Part shown: in pieces, positions 42,235 to 50,380 of the stretch
Layout of the letters: every line of letters begins with the position of its first letter
Numbering within the stretch: position 1 is the stretch's first letter
Source of the DNA: Marmoricola sp. Leaf446
Lineage (GTDB): Bacteria; Actinomycetota; Actinomycetes; Propionibacteriales; Nocardioidaceae
Direction: 5' to 3'
NCBI RefSeq assembly: GCF_001424755.1
Contig: NZ_LMRF01000001.1
Location: 1,234,021-1,298,020 of the forward strand
DNA length: 64,000 nucleotides
The notes under the pieces: generated by a model
The model's database searches: none
Told to the model about the DNA's origin: nothing
The model's input: only the letters and a program-made list of their open reading frames with translations
Program-made: the position numbers and the translations under genes

Positions 42235-43397
42235 GACGACTCCTTCCGGCGGCGTCCGAAGAGGCCGCGTCGACCGTGGGTGCCCGGCGTCGAGGCCTGG
42301 GCGAGCTCCCCGGCGACGGCCGGGACGAAGGCCGTGATGGCCCGGGAGACCGGGTGCTCGGGCTTGGCGTGCACGATCGGGTCACCGTGGTTGGTGGCGC
42401 TGGCCACGGCCGTGGCGCTCGGCAGCGTCAGCGCGACCGGCATGCCGAGGATGCCCTCGACGTCGGAGGCGGTCAGCCCGACCTCGTCGTCGGCCCGGTT
42501 GAGCACGAGGTGGCGGCGCTCGACGAGGTGCAGCAGGTCGAGGGTCTCCAGGGCCACCTTGGCGTTCTTGACGGTGGGCACGTCCAGGGTGGCGACGATG
42601 ATGCACTCGTCGGTCTCGTCGAAGGCGCCCAGCACCTGGTCGTCGAAGCCGGGCGGGGTGTCGATGAGGACGTGGTCGAAGCGGTGGCGCAGCGTGCTGA
42701 TGATGCGGCGCACGAGCGCGGGGGTGATGCGGTCGCGTCCCTCGGGCTGGGTGGGGGCGGCGAGCAGCTGCAGCCCGCTGGGGTGGGAGGTCAGCAGGCC
42801 CTCGAGCAGCGCCCAGTCGAGCCGGTCCTCGAACCCGGCCGCGTCGGCGATGGTGTGCTGCGGGATGACCTGCACCGTGATGGCGACGTCGCCGAAGGCG
42901 AGGTCGAGGTCGACCACGCAGACCCGCGACCCCATCCGCGTGAGCGCGAGCGCGAGGTTGACGGTCATGGTGGTCTTGCCGACCCCGCCCTTGGGCGAGA
43001 AGACGGTGAGGACCCGACCCTCGTGCTCGGCGCCCTGGCCGCCGTGGATGGCCTGCCAGGTCTGCTTGGCGCGGGCGAGGGCGCTGGCCAGGGCGTCGGG
43101 GTCGTCGGCGGCGACGACCGCCCCGATCCCGGCCTGCAGGGCCTGCGCGTAGAGCTCGGGCTGCAGGTCGTGGCGCACGAGCACCACGCTCGTGGCCGGG
43201 TGGGTACGACGCACGCGCTCGGCGACCAGGGCGGCGTCGGCCATCGCGATGCTCGGACCCAGCACGACCGCCGGGTCGGCGCGACGGGCCAGGCAGGCGT
43301 CGACCTCGTCGGCGCGGGTCAGGACCTGTGCGCCGCTGCCCAGCGCCGTGGCCATGACGCCGGCGACGGCGGTGTCGAGCTCCAGCAGGAGGGTCAT
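42231..43397 (-). CDS. cpaE: CpaE/TadZ, MinD-like localisation ATPase of the Tad system
   Basis: 388-aa protein that positions the pilus machine. The first 125 residues resemble a receiver fold lacking a clear phosphoacceptor (typical TadZ). The ParA/MinD domain follows, with the deviant Walker A FSPKGGVGKTT (133-143), DLDLAFGDVAITV and HVLIDTPPGFDDQVL. A basic C-terminal tail (GRRGLFGRRRKESS) could contact membrane. It precedes tadA with a 4-nt overlap and follows cpaB after 41 bp. Confidence 0.9.
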   Translation of the reverse strand: MTLLLELDTAVAGVMATALGSGAQVLTRADEVDACLARRADPAVVLGPSIAMADAALVAERVRRTHPATSVVLVRHDLQPELYAQALQAGIGAVVAADDPDALASALARAKQTWQAIHGGQGAEHEGRVLTVFSPKGGVGKTTMTVNLALALTRMGSRVCVVDLDLAFGDVAITVQVIPQHTIADAAGFEDRLDWALLEGLLTSHPSGLQLLAAPTQPEGRDRITPALVRRIISTLRHRFDHVLIDTPPGFDDQVLGAFDETDECIIVATLDVPTVKNAKVALETLDLLHLVERRHLVLNRADDEVGLTASDVEGILGMPVALTLPSATAVASATNHGDPIVHAKPEHPVSRAITAFVPAVAGELAQASTPGTHGRRGLFGRRRKESS

Positions 43398-43438
43398 CGG
43401 GTGTCCTCGGGGGGAACGGTCACGGAGGGGGGCACGGG

Positions 43439-44185
43439 TCAGCCGAACAGGTTCTCGAGGTCGACGCCCTGCGAGGGAGCGACCTCGGAGTCGTCGTCGA
43501 GCAGGCCCAGGGCGAGGGAGCCGTTCTGGGAGGCGTACATGACGCGCTCGGCCTCGCGCTGGCTGACCGCCAGGGTCAGCAACGTCTGCGGCAGCGGCGC
43601 GGGGGCGGCGGCCGCGGCGTCCTCGGACTCGCCCTCGGCCGGAGGCGCGACGGGCTCGGTCGAGGTGTTGCCCAGCGCGAGCACCTGCACGTTGGGCAGC
43701 AGCAACCGGCTGAAGGGCCCCTTGTCGTCGTTGCCGGCCATGAAGACCGCGACCCGGTTGCCCGGCGCGAGGAAGCCCGCGACGCGGGAGGGGTCGTCGA
43801 GGTTGACCGAGATCGCGATCTTGCCCTCGGGGATGCTCAGGGTGGTCGCGGTGCCCTCGGCCGGGGCGCCGAACTTGGTCTCGACGATCTGCTCACCGGG
43901 CAGGATCTCGACCGTGGCCGCCATGGACTGCACGCTCTCGAGCGTGGTCAGGGCTCCCGGCAGGACGTCCTGGGAGGACACCTGGCCGGTCGCGATCTTG
44001 CCCGCGGCCTGGGCGGCCTCGACGGTCTCGCCGACGGCGATCGGCTTGGTCGCCCGCAGCACCTGCACGGCGGAGTAGCGCTCGTCGGCGCGGCTGTCGG
44101 CGCCCTTGACGTAGAGGAAGACCAGCAACGTGCCCAGGGCGGCGACGAGCGCCGCCACCAGCAGCAGCACTTTCCTGCGATCCAT
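43439..44185 (-). CDS. cpaB: CpaB/RcpC family pilus assembly protein
   Basis: 248-aa protein of the Flp-pilus CpaB family with one N-terminal membrane anchor (VLLLVAALVAALGTLLVFLYV, about 5-27) and an extracytoplasmic SAF domain (about 45-105: ATKPIAVGETVEAAQ...LPGEQIVETKF) thought to bind peptidoglycan. AVSQREAERVMYASQNGSLALGLL is the conserved C-terminal part. I start at ATG 44185 (MDRRKV), not at the in-frame start 84 nt upstream. It heads the cpaB-cpaE-tadA-tadB-tadC-kinase-regulator operon. Secretin, TadE/F minor pilins and TadV peptidase genes are not in the window. Confidence 0.86.
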   Translation of the reverse strand: MDRRKVLLLVAALVAALGTLLVFLYVKGADSRADERYSAVQVLRATKPIAVGETVEAAQAAGKIATGQVSSQDVLPGALTTLESVQSMAATVEILPGEQIVETKFGAPAEGTATTLSIPEGKIAISVNLDDPSRVAGFLAPGNRVAVFMAGNDDKGPFSRLLLPNVQVLALGNTSTEPVAPPAEGESEDAAAAAPAPLPQTLLTLAVSQREAERVMYASQNGSLALGLLDDDSEVAPSQGVDLENLFG

Positions 44186-44288
44186 GACTTCGACCTGCCT
44201 CGAGGTGCCGGGGAGGAGCAGGCCACGCCGGCCCTGCTCGTACGCCGGGCGCGGGGGTCGCGCCGACACGAGACAGCGTGCCCGAGTT

Positions 44289-44318
44289 GAGTCCGTTTTG
44301 TCCGTGAAATACGGACTC
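44289..44318. promoter_or_regulatory. Inverted repeats ahead of the Tad operon
   Basis: GAGTCCGT (44289-44296) and ACGGACTC (44311-44318) form an 8-bp dyad with a 14-nt spacer. Inside it GTCCGT-GAAAT-ACGGAC forms a second dyad (44300-44316). The half-sites match those of the 7-2-7 dyads at 28693 and 35606. The element is about 105-135 bp upstream of cpaB. Confidence 0.5.
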
Positions 44319-44370
44319 CGCGATGCGAAGCCGCGGGCCGACTAGACCAGTGGCCCGCAGGCCCCCGTCG

Positions 44371-46215
44371 TCAGCGGCGGTACAGCGCGTCGATGTCGTC
44401 GCCGTGCTCGCGCGTGACGACCGCGCGACGCAGCTTCAGGCTGGGGGTGAGCTGCCCGCCCTCCTCGGTCCAGGTGTCGGGCAGCACCCGGAAGGCGCGG
44501 ATCGACTCGGCGCGCGAGACCGCGTCGTTGGCGGCGTCGACGCCGCGCTGCAGGTCGGCGAGCAGGTCGGGGTGGTCGAGCAGGTCGGCGACGCGGGGCG
44601 AGGTGTCGTGCTGCTCGGCCCAGGCGGGGAGGGCCTCCTCGTCGAGGGTGACCAGGGCCGCGATGAAGGGCCGGCCGTCGCCCACCACCAGGCACTGGTC
44701 GACGAGCGGGTGGGCCCGGACGAGGTCCTCCAGCACGGTGGGGGAGACGTTCTTGCCGCCGGCGGTGACCAGGATCTCCTTCTTGCGACCGGTGATGCGG
44801 ACGAAGCCCTCGTCGTCGATCTCCCCGATGTCGCCGGTGTGGAACCAGCCGTGGTCGTCGACGACCGGGTCCGTGGCGGCCTCGCTGCCGGGCGCCTCGC
44901 CCTGCCAGTAGCCGGCGAAGACCTGGCCCCCGCGGAAGAGCAGCTCGCCGTCGTCGGCGACGCGCACGCTGGCGCCGGGCAGGGGTCGCCCGACGGTGCC
45001 GATCTTCTGGGCCTCGGGGGTGTTGACGGTCAGGGCGGCGGTGGTCTCGGTGAGGCCGTAGCCCTCCAGGACCGTCACGCCGATGCCGCGGTAGAAGTGA
45101 CCGAGCCGCTCGCCGAGGGGCGCGCCCCCGCTCACAGCGTAGGCGCAGCGGCCGCCGAGAGCCTCGCGCAGCCGGCCGTAGACGAGCCGGTCGAAGAGCC
45201 GGTGCCGCATCCGCAGCGTCACCGGCACGCGACCCGCGTCCTGGGCGCGCGACCACGCGATGGCGGTCTCGGCCGCGCGGTCGAAGATGCCGCCCCGGCC
45301 GTCGGCCACGGCCCGCTGCGAGGCGGTGTTGAAGACCTTCTCGAACACCCGCGGGACCGCCAGCACGAAGGTCGGGCGGAAGGCGCCGAGGTCGTCGACG
45401 AGGTGCTTGATGTCGGCGGAGTGGCCCAGCCGGACGCCGGCCCGGACGCAGCCCACCTGGATCACCCGGGCGAAGACGTGCGCGAGCGGCAGGAAGAGCA
45501 GCGTCGAGGCCGCCCGGTCGGCGGCGGTGTCGCCCGCGACGTCGCCGTCGCCCGGGGCGGGGTCGAAGAGGGCGTCGAGCTCGCTGACGGCCACGGTGAG
45601 CTCGTGGAGGAAGTTGCCGTGGGTCAGCCGGCAGCCCTTGGGGCGTCCCGTGGTGCCGGAGGTGTAGATCAGCGTGGCCAGGTCGTCCGGCCCCGCCGTC
45701 GTGCGCCGCGCCTCGAGCTCGGCGTCGGCGACGTCCTCGCCGAGGGTGCGCAGCACGCCGACCGCGTCGCCGTCGAAGGACCACAGGTGGTGCAGGTGGG
45801 GCAGGTCGCCCCGCAGCCGGGAGACCCGCGACCGGTGCTCGGGGGACTCCACGACGGCCGCGACGGCACCGGAGTCGCGCAGGATCCAGCCCACCTGCTC
45901 GTCGCTGGAGGTCTCGTAGACGGGCACGGTGACCGCGCCGGCGAACCAGATGGCGTAGTCGAGCAGCGTCCACTCGTAGCGGGTGCGGGAGAGCAGCACG
46001 ACCCGGTCGCCGGGCGCGACGCCCGCCGCCACCAGGCCCTTGGCGACCCCGCGGACCTGGGCGAGGAACTCGGCGGCGGTCACGTCCTGCCAGGCGTCGT
46101 CGACGGGCCGGGCGAACGCGACCCGGTCGGGGTGCAGCTCGCCGTTGCGGACCACGTCGTCGGTCAGGTTGCCGACCGGGACCTCGACCTCCAGGGCCGT
46201 GGAGTACTCACGCAA
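44371..46215 (-). CDS. fadD: Long-chain fatty acyl-CoA ligase (FadD15-like)
   Basis: AMP-forming ligase that activates fatty acids to acyl-CoA; 614 aa. Motifs: LIYTSGTTGRPKGCRLTHGNF (P-loop), LEGYGLTETTAALTVNTPEAQKIGTVG, GWFHTGDIGEIDDEGFVRITGRKKEILVTAGGKNVSP (Asp and hinge). I start at TTG 46215 (LREYST), which aligns with the recalled MREFS start of mycobacterial FadD15 and has GAGGAAGAGG upstream; an upstream extension is not family-like. It is divergent from the SRPBCC gene, as FadD15 is in mycobacteria. Confidence 0.93.
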   Translation of the reverse strand: MREYSTALEVEVPVGNLTDDVVRNGELHPDRVAFARPVDDAWQDVTAAEFLAQVRGVAKGLVAAGVAPGDRVVLLSRTRYEWTLLDYAIWFAGAVTVPVYETSSDEQVGWILRDSGAVAAVVESPEHRSRVSRLRGDLPHLHHLWSFDGDAVGVLRTLGEDVADAELEARRTTAGPDDLATLIYTSGTTGRPKGCRLTHGNFLHELTVAVSELDALFDPAPGDGDVAGDTAADRAASTLLFLPLAHVFARVIQVGCVRAGVRLGHSADIKHLVDDLGAFRPTFVLAVPRVFEKVFNTASQRAVADGRGGIFDRAAETAIAWSRAQDAGRVPVTLRMRHRLFDRLVYGRLREALGGRCAYAVSGGAPLGERLGHFYRGIGVTVLEGYGLTETTAALTVNTPEAQKIGTVGRPLPGASVRVADDGELLFRGGQVFAGYWQGEAPGSEAATDPVVDDHGWFHTGDIGEIDDEGFVRITGRKKEILVTAGGKNVSPTVLEDLVRAHPLVDQCLVVGDGRPFIAALVTLDEEALPAWAEQHDTSPRVADLLDHPDLLADLQRGVDAANDAVSRAESIRAFRVLPDTWTEEGGQLTPSLKLRRAVVTREHGDDIDALYRR

Positions 46216-46361
46216 CGCCGGACCTCTTCCTCGATGACTGCTCGACCACGCCGGACGCACGTTACTCGGGGCCACCGACCGTGCGACGGCAGCGTGCGAG
46301 GGCCCCGGGCAGGTCGGCTAGCCTGACGAGCCCGCACCCCCCGAACCACCCAGGACGGACC

Positions 46362-46799
46362 ATGGCCGAGCAGACCACCTCCAGCATCGTCGTCGCGGCC
46401 CCGCCCGCCGACGTCATGGCCGTCATCGCCGACTTCCCGCACTACCCCGAGTGGGCCCAGGGCATGAAGCGCGCCGAGGTGGTCGAGCAGGGCGCCGACG
46501 GCCGCGCCGACCAGGTCTTCTTCGAGCTCGACGTGACCCCGATCAAGGACTCCTACACCCTCGCCTACGAGTGGCGCGGCGACGAGCAGGTGACCTGGAG
46601 GCTCGTCGAGGGCAAGGTGCTCAAGGCGATGCAGGGCGCCTACGAGCTGCGCCCCGTCGACGGTGGCACCGAGGTGACCTACCGGCTGGCGGTCGAGCTG
46701 AGCATCCCGCTCATCGGCATGCTCCGGCGCCGCGCCGAGAAGGTCATCATCGACACCGCGCTGAAGGGCCTGAAGAAGCGCGTCGAGTCCCTGGGCTGA
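46362..46799 (+). CDS. SRPBCC (START-like) hydrophobic-ligand-binding protein
   Basis: 145-aa single-domain helix-grip protein of the polyketide cyclase/START superfamily (Rv2185c-like). The pattern SSIVVAAPPADVMAVIADFPHYPEWAQGMKRAEVV, VTWRLVEGKVLKAMQGAYELRPVDGGTEVTYRLAVELSIPLIG and a long C-terminal helix fits a lipid- or hydrophobic-binding cavity. Its place between fadD and the ArsA-like gene suggests fatty-acid or membrane-protein handling. TAGCCT at 46319-46324 is a possible -10. Confidence 0.8.
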   Translation: MAEQTTSSIVVAAPPADVMAVIADFPHYPEWAQGMKRAEVVEQGADGRADQVFFELDVTPIKDSYTLAYEWRGDEQVTWRLVEGKVLKAMQGAYELRPVDGGTEVTYRLAVELSIPLIGMLRRRAEKVIIDTALKGLKKRVESLG

Positions 46800-46805
46800 G
46801 CGCCG

Positions 46806-47990
46806 GTGGACGTGCGCACCATCCTGTTCACGGGCAAGGGCGGCGTCGGCAAGACCACGTCGGCGGCCGGGACGGCCGTGCTGGCGGCCCGCGCCGGGCG
46901 CCGCACGCTGGTGGTCTCGACCGACGCCGCGCACTCCCTGGGTGACGCCTTCGGCGTGCCGGCCGGCGCCGAGCCGGTGGAGGTCGACCCCGGACTGTGG
47001 GTCCAGCAGGTCGACGCGCAGCGGCGCTTCGAGCGTTCGTGGGCCGAGATCCAGGGCTACCTGCTCTCCGTGCTCGACAGTGCGGGCGTCGACCCGATCA
47101 CGGCCGAGGAGCTCACCGTGCTGCCGGGCGCCGAGGAGGTGCTGGCCCTGCTGGAGCTGCGCAACCAGGTGGTCAGCGGGCGCTGGGACGTGGTCGTGGT
47201 CGACTGCGCGCCCACCGCGGAGACGCTGCGGCTGCTCGCGCTGCCCGAGGCCCTCGGCTGGTACATGACGCGCGTCTTCGGGGTGCAGCGCCGCATGGTC
47301 CGGGCGCTGCGTCCCGTGCTGACCCGCGCCGCCGGGGTGCCGATGCCGGAGGACTCGGTCTTCGAGGCGGTCGAGCGGCTGCACCGCGACCTCGAGCAGG
47401 TGCAGCAGCTGCTCTCGGGGCCGGGCGCCACGGTGCGGCTCGTGCTGACCCCGGAGACGGTCGTGGTGGCCGAGGCGCGGCGCTCGTTGACGACGCTGTC
47501 GCTCTACGGCTACCGCGTCGACGGGGTGCTGGCCAACCGCGTCTTCCCCGACGGCGGTGGCGACACCTGGCGGGAGGGCTGGGTGGCCTCGCAGCAGCAG
47601 GTGCTCGCCGAGGTGCGGCAGTCCTTCGCCGGGTTGCCGGTGTGGCGCTCGGCGTACTCCTGGGGGGAGCCGGTGGGCGTCGAGTCGCTCGCCGACTTCG
47701 CCCGTGCGGCGTACGACGGCCAGGACCCGCTCGCCGAGCCCGCCGGCGACGGCCCGATGACGATCACCCGCACCACCACCGGGGCCGAGCTGCGGATCGC
47801 GCTGCCGTTCGCGCAGCGCGACGACGTCGACCTGGCAAGGCACGGCGACGAGCTGGTCGTGACGGTCGGGTCCTACCGCCGGTTGCTGGCCCTTCCAGCC
47901 GCGCTGCGCCGCCACCGTGTCGCCGCCGCGCGCGTCGAGGACGGGGTCCTGCGAGTACGGTTCCGCTTCGAGCAGGAGGAGCAGGTGTGA
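46806..47990 (+). CDS. ArsA/Get3-like ATPase
   Basis: 394-aa P-loop ATPase of the ArsA/TRC40 family. Deviant Walker A GKGGVGKTT (10-18), switch I-like STDAAHSLGDAFG, switch II-like VVDCAPTAETLRLL and VLANRVFP (A-loop-like). Arsenite-binding Cys residues are not apparent, so this is unlikely to be an arsenite pump. A C-terminal alpha-crystallin-like beta domain (TTGAELRIALPFAQRDDVDLARHGDELVVTVG, about 320-394) resembles the ArsA_HSP20 domain. Actinobacterial orthologues (Rv2184c) are of unknown role; tail-anchored-protein or lipid handling is possible. GTG start, 6 nt after the SRPBCC stop. Confidence 0.85.
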   Translation: MDVRTILFTGKGGVGKTTSAAGTAVLAARAGRRTLVVSTDAAHSLGDAFGVPAGAEPVEVDPGLWVQQVDAQRRFERSWAEIQGYLLSVLDSAGVDPITAEELTVLPGAEEVLALLELRNQVVSGRWDVVVVDCAPTAETLRLLALPEALGWYMTRVFGVQRRMVRALRPVLTRAAGVPMPEDSVFEAVERLHRDLEQVQQLLSGPGATVRLVLTPETVVVAEARRSLTTLSLYGYRVDGVLANRVFPDGGGDTWREGWVASQQQVLAEVRQSFAGLPVWRSAYSWGEPVGVESLADFARAAYDGQDPLAEPAGDGPMTITRTTTGAELRIALPFAQRDDVDLARHGDELVVTVGSYRRLLALPAALRRHRVAAARVEDGVLRVRFRFEQEEQV

Positions 47991-48460
47991 GCGACGCGAA
48001 CGAGCCCCCCACCGGCCCCGGCGACGGCCCGGGCGGACCCTCCGGCGACCCCTCCCGCGACCCCGCTGGCGAGCCCGTGGGCAGCGTGGGCGAGGAGGCC
48101 GCCAAGCTCTTCGGCGCGCTCTCGGACTGGGCCCGCGACCAGGGCGCGGACCACCTCGGCGGTCTCGGGGGCGTCGCCGGGATGGGCCAGGGCATCGGGG
48201 CCGCGGCCCGCAGTGCCGAGGAGCACCTCGCGACCGGGGGCGCGGACTGCCGCTGGTGTCCCGTGTGCCAGCTGATCTCGGTGGTGCGGCAGACCAGCCC
48301 GGAGGTGCGGACCCACCTCACCGCCGCCGCGGGCTCGCTGGTGCAGGCCGCGGCGGCGCTGCTGGCGACACCGCCGCACGGCCAGGGACAGCAGGTGGAG
48401 AAGATCGACCTCGACGACGAGTCGGTCTGGGACGAGCAGGAGTGGGACGGGGAGCGATGA
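47987..48460 (+). CDS. Conserved hypothetical protein with CxxCxxC-like motif, 157 aa
   Basis: Actinobacterial protein of unknown function that follows the ArsA-like gene (position of Rv2183c). A disordered Gly/Pro-rich N-terminus (1-35) precedes an amphipathic region (AAKLFGALSDWARDQGA) and the motif GGADCRWCPVCQLISVVRQTSPEVRTHLT (about 84-112) with three close Cys that could bind a metal. The C-terminus is acidic (KIDLDDESVWDEQEWD). The GTG start overlaps the ArsA stop, and its own stop overlaps the ROK kinase start, so all are coupled. Confidence 0.75.
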   Translation: MSDANEPPTGPGDGPGGPSGDPSRDPAGEPVGSVGEEAAKLFGALSDWARDQGADHLGGLGGVAGMGQGIGAAARSAEEHLATGGADCRWCPVCQLISVVRQTSPEVRTHLTAAAGSLVQAAAALLATPPHGQGQQVEKIDLDDESVWDEQEWDGER

Positions 48461-49410
48461 CGCTGACGGTGGGGGTCGACATCGGGGGGACCAAGATCGC
48501 CGCGGGCGTCGTCGGCGAGGGCGGTCAGGTGCTGGCCCGGTCGCGGACGCGCTCCCCGGCGACGGACCCGCCCGAGATCGTGCGGACGATCGGTGAGCTC
48601 GTGCGCGGCCTGGTGGCCGGGCTGCCGGACGGTGCCGAGGTCGAGGCGGTCGGCGCCTCGGCGGCCGGCTTCGTGGACAAGCAGCGCTCCACGCTGGTCT
48701 TCGCCCCCAACCTGGCCTGGCGCGACGAGCCGCTCCGCGCCCACCTCGAGCGCGAGCTCGACCTGCCGGTCGTGATCGAGAACGACGCCAACGCCGCGGC
48801 GTGGGGCGAGTTCCGGTTCGGCGCGGGCGAGGACGTCGACAACCTGTTGATGCTGACCATCGGCACCGGCGTGGGCGGCGGTGTCGTCCTCGACGGGGAG
48901 CTCGGTCGCGGCGGCTTCGGCATGGGTGGCGAGGTCGGCCACATCACGATGGTCCCCGAGGGCGTCCGGTGCGGCTGCGGCAACCTCGGCTGCCTGGAGT
49001 CCTACGGCTCGGGGTCCGCGCTGGTGCGGATGACCCGTGAGCACGCGGCCGACGATCCTGGCGCGGCGGCGCTGCTGGAGGAGGCCGGTGGCGACGTCGC
49101 CGGGATCACCGGTCCCATGGTCACCGCGGCCGCCGCGGCCGGTGACGCGTTCGCCATCGCTCGCCTGGTCGAGCTGGGCGAGTGGATCGGCCGTGGTGTC
49201 GCGACGCTGACGGCGGTGCTCGACCCCAACGTGGTCGTCATCGGCGGCGGCGTCAGCGAGGCCGGTGACCTCCTGCTCGAGCCGGTCCGCGACAGCTTCG
49301 CCCGGCACGTCACCGGCCGGGGGCACCGGCCGCTGGCCGAGGTGCGGGGCGCACGGCTCGGCAACGCCGGCGGCATCGTCGGGGTCGCCGACCTCGCCCG
49401 CCGGCGCTGA
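48457..49410 (+). CDS. glkA: ROK family glucokinase
   Basis: Phosphorylates glucose with ATP. The 317-aa enzyme has the phosphate motif GVDIGGTKIAAGVV, sugar-binding ENDANAAAWGEFRFG with catalytic Asp, GTGVGGGVVLDGEL, the ROK zinc site GHITMVPEGVRCGCGNLGCLE (His and three Cys) and a C-terminal DPNVVVIGGGVSEAGDLL. There is no N-terminal HTH, so it is an enzyme and not a repressor. Streptomyces glkA lies in the same neighbourhood, which supports the symbol. ATG 48457 overlaps the upstream gene and its TGA overlaps the second ROK start. Confidence 0.85.
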   Translation: MTLTVGVDIGGTKIAAGVVGEGGQVLARSRTRSPATDPPEIVRTIGELVRGLVAGLPDGAEVEAVGASAAGFVDKQRSTLVFAPNLAWRDEPLRAHLERELDLPVVIENDANAAAWGEFRFGAGEDVDNLLMLTIGTGVGGGVVLDGELGRGGFGMGGEVGHITMVPEGVRCGCGNLGCLESYGSGSALVRMTREHAADDPGAAALLEEAGGDVAGITGPMVTAAAAAGDAFAIARLVELGEWIGRGVATLTAVLDPNVVVIGGGVSEAGDLLLEPVRDSFARHVTGRGHRPLAEVRGARLGNAGGIVGVADLARRR

Positions 49411-50354
49411 TGGCGACCCCTGCCGTCGGCGTCCCCTCCATCGGGGTCGACATCGGCGGCACCAAGGTGCTCGCGGCCGTGGTCGACGAGGCCGGGCGGG
49501 TCGTCGACACGGCCACGACGGCGACCCCGGGCAAGGGGTCGGGCATCGACGACGCCACTGCCGAGGAGGTCGAGGACGCCCTGGTCTCGGTCATCCACGC
49601 CCTGACCCGCGAGCACGGCCGCTGCACCGTGGGCGTCGCCGCCGCGGGCTTCGTGGACGCGGTGGGGGAGCGGGTGCGGTTCGCCCCCCACCTGCCGTGG
49701 CGCGACGAGCCCCTGGCCGACCGGCTCACCGAGCGCCTCGGTCACCGGGTCGTCGGCGAGGTCCACGTCGACAACGACGCCAACGCGGCGCTGTGGGCCG
49801 AGGTGCGCTTCGGGGTGGCGGGCGACGCCGAGCACGTCGTGATGATCACCCTGGGCACCGGCATCGGGGGCGCGCTGCTCCTCGGGGGCGCGCTGCACCG
49901 GGGGCGCAACGGCATGGCCGGCGAGCTCGGCCACATGCAGGTGGTCCCGGACGGCCGGCTGTGCGAGTGCGGCGGCCGGGGCTGCTGGGAGCAGTACTGC
50001 TCGGGGCGCGCGCTCGGCCGGGCCGCTGCCGCCGCCGGGTCGGAGCTGTCCGGCCCGCTGCTCACCGAGGCGGCGCAGTCCGGGGACCCGGCGGCCGTCG
50101 CGGCGTACGACGAGGTGGGGCGGTGGCTCGGTGTCGGAGCCGCCAACGTGGCCGCCGCGGTCGACCCCGAGCTGGTCGTCGTCGGGGGAGGGGTCTCCGC
50201 GGCGGGCGAGCTGCTGCTGGCCCCGGCCCGTCGGGCCCTGGCCGGCAGCCTGGTCGGGGCCGGGCACCGCGACCTGCCCGACCTGGTCGGGGCGCGGCTG
50301 GGTCCGCTCGCCGGGGTGGTCGGCGTGGCCGACCTCGCCCGCGACATGCTCTGA
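49410..50354 (+). CDS. Second ROK family sugar kinase, coupled paralogue
   Basis: 314-aa paralogue of the preceding glucokinase, overlapping it by one base (TGATG). It keeps all core motifs: GVDIGGTKVLAAVV, DNDANAALWAEVRFG, GTGIGGALLLGG, GHMQVVPDGRLCECGGRGCWEQ (zinc site) and DPELVVVGGGVSAAGELL. The overall likeness, including WRDEPL before the Asp motif, indicates a tandem duplication. Substrate may be glucose or a related sugar (for example N-acetylmannosamine or fructose); the sequence does not decide. There is no HTH. Confidence 0.82.
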   Translation: MATPAVGVPSIGVDIGGTKVLAAVVDEAGRVVDTATTATPGKGSGIDDATAEEVEDALVSVIHALTREHGRCTVGVAAAGFVDAVGERVRFAPHLPWRDEPLADRLTERLGHRVVGEVHVDNDANAALWAEVRFGVAGDAEHVVMITLGTGIGGALLLGGALHRGRNGMAGELGHMQVVPDGRLCECGGRGCWEQYCSGRALGRAAAAAGSELSGPLLTEAAQSGDPAAVAAYDEVGRWLGVGAANVAAAVDPELVVVGGGVSAAGELLLAPARRALAGSLVGAGHRDLPDLVGARLGPLAGVVGVADLARDML

Positions 50355-50380
50355 CCCGCGGACAGACCGGCCGCGGGTCA
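50352..50380. terminator. Hairpin containing both stop codons of a convergent pair
   Basis: TGACCCGCGG / CCGCGGGTCA, a perfect 10-bp stem with a 9-nt loop. Its first three bases are the ROK stop codon and its last three the complement of the TIGR00300 gene stop. Confidence 0.6.

Noticed and set aside
46806..47990. Arsenite efflux ATPase
   Set aside because: No arsenite-binding Cys cluster is seen and there are no arsB/arsR/arsC neighbours; the context is the conserved actinobacterial lipid/wall block.
48457..50354. ROK repressors (NagC/XylR type)
   Set aside because: Both proteins start directly with the ATP-binding motif and have no N-terminal helix-turn-helix.
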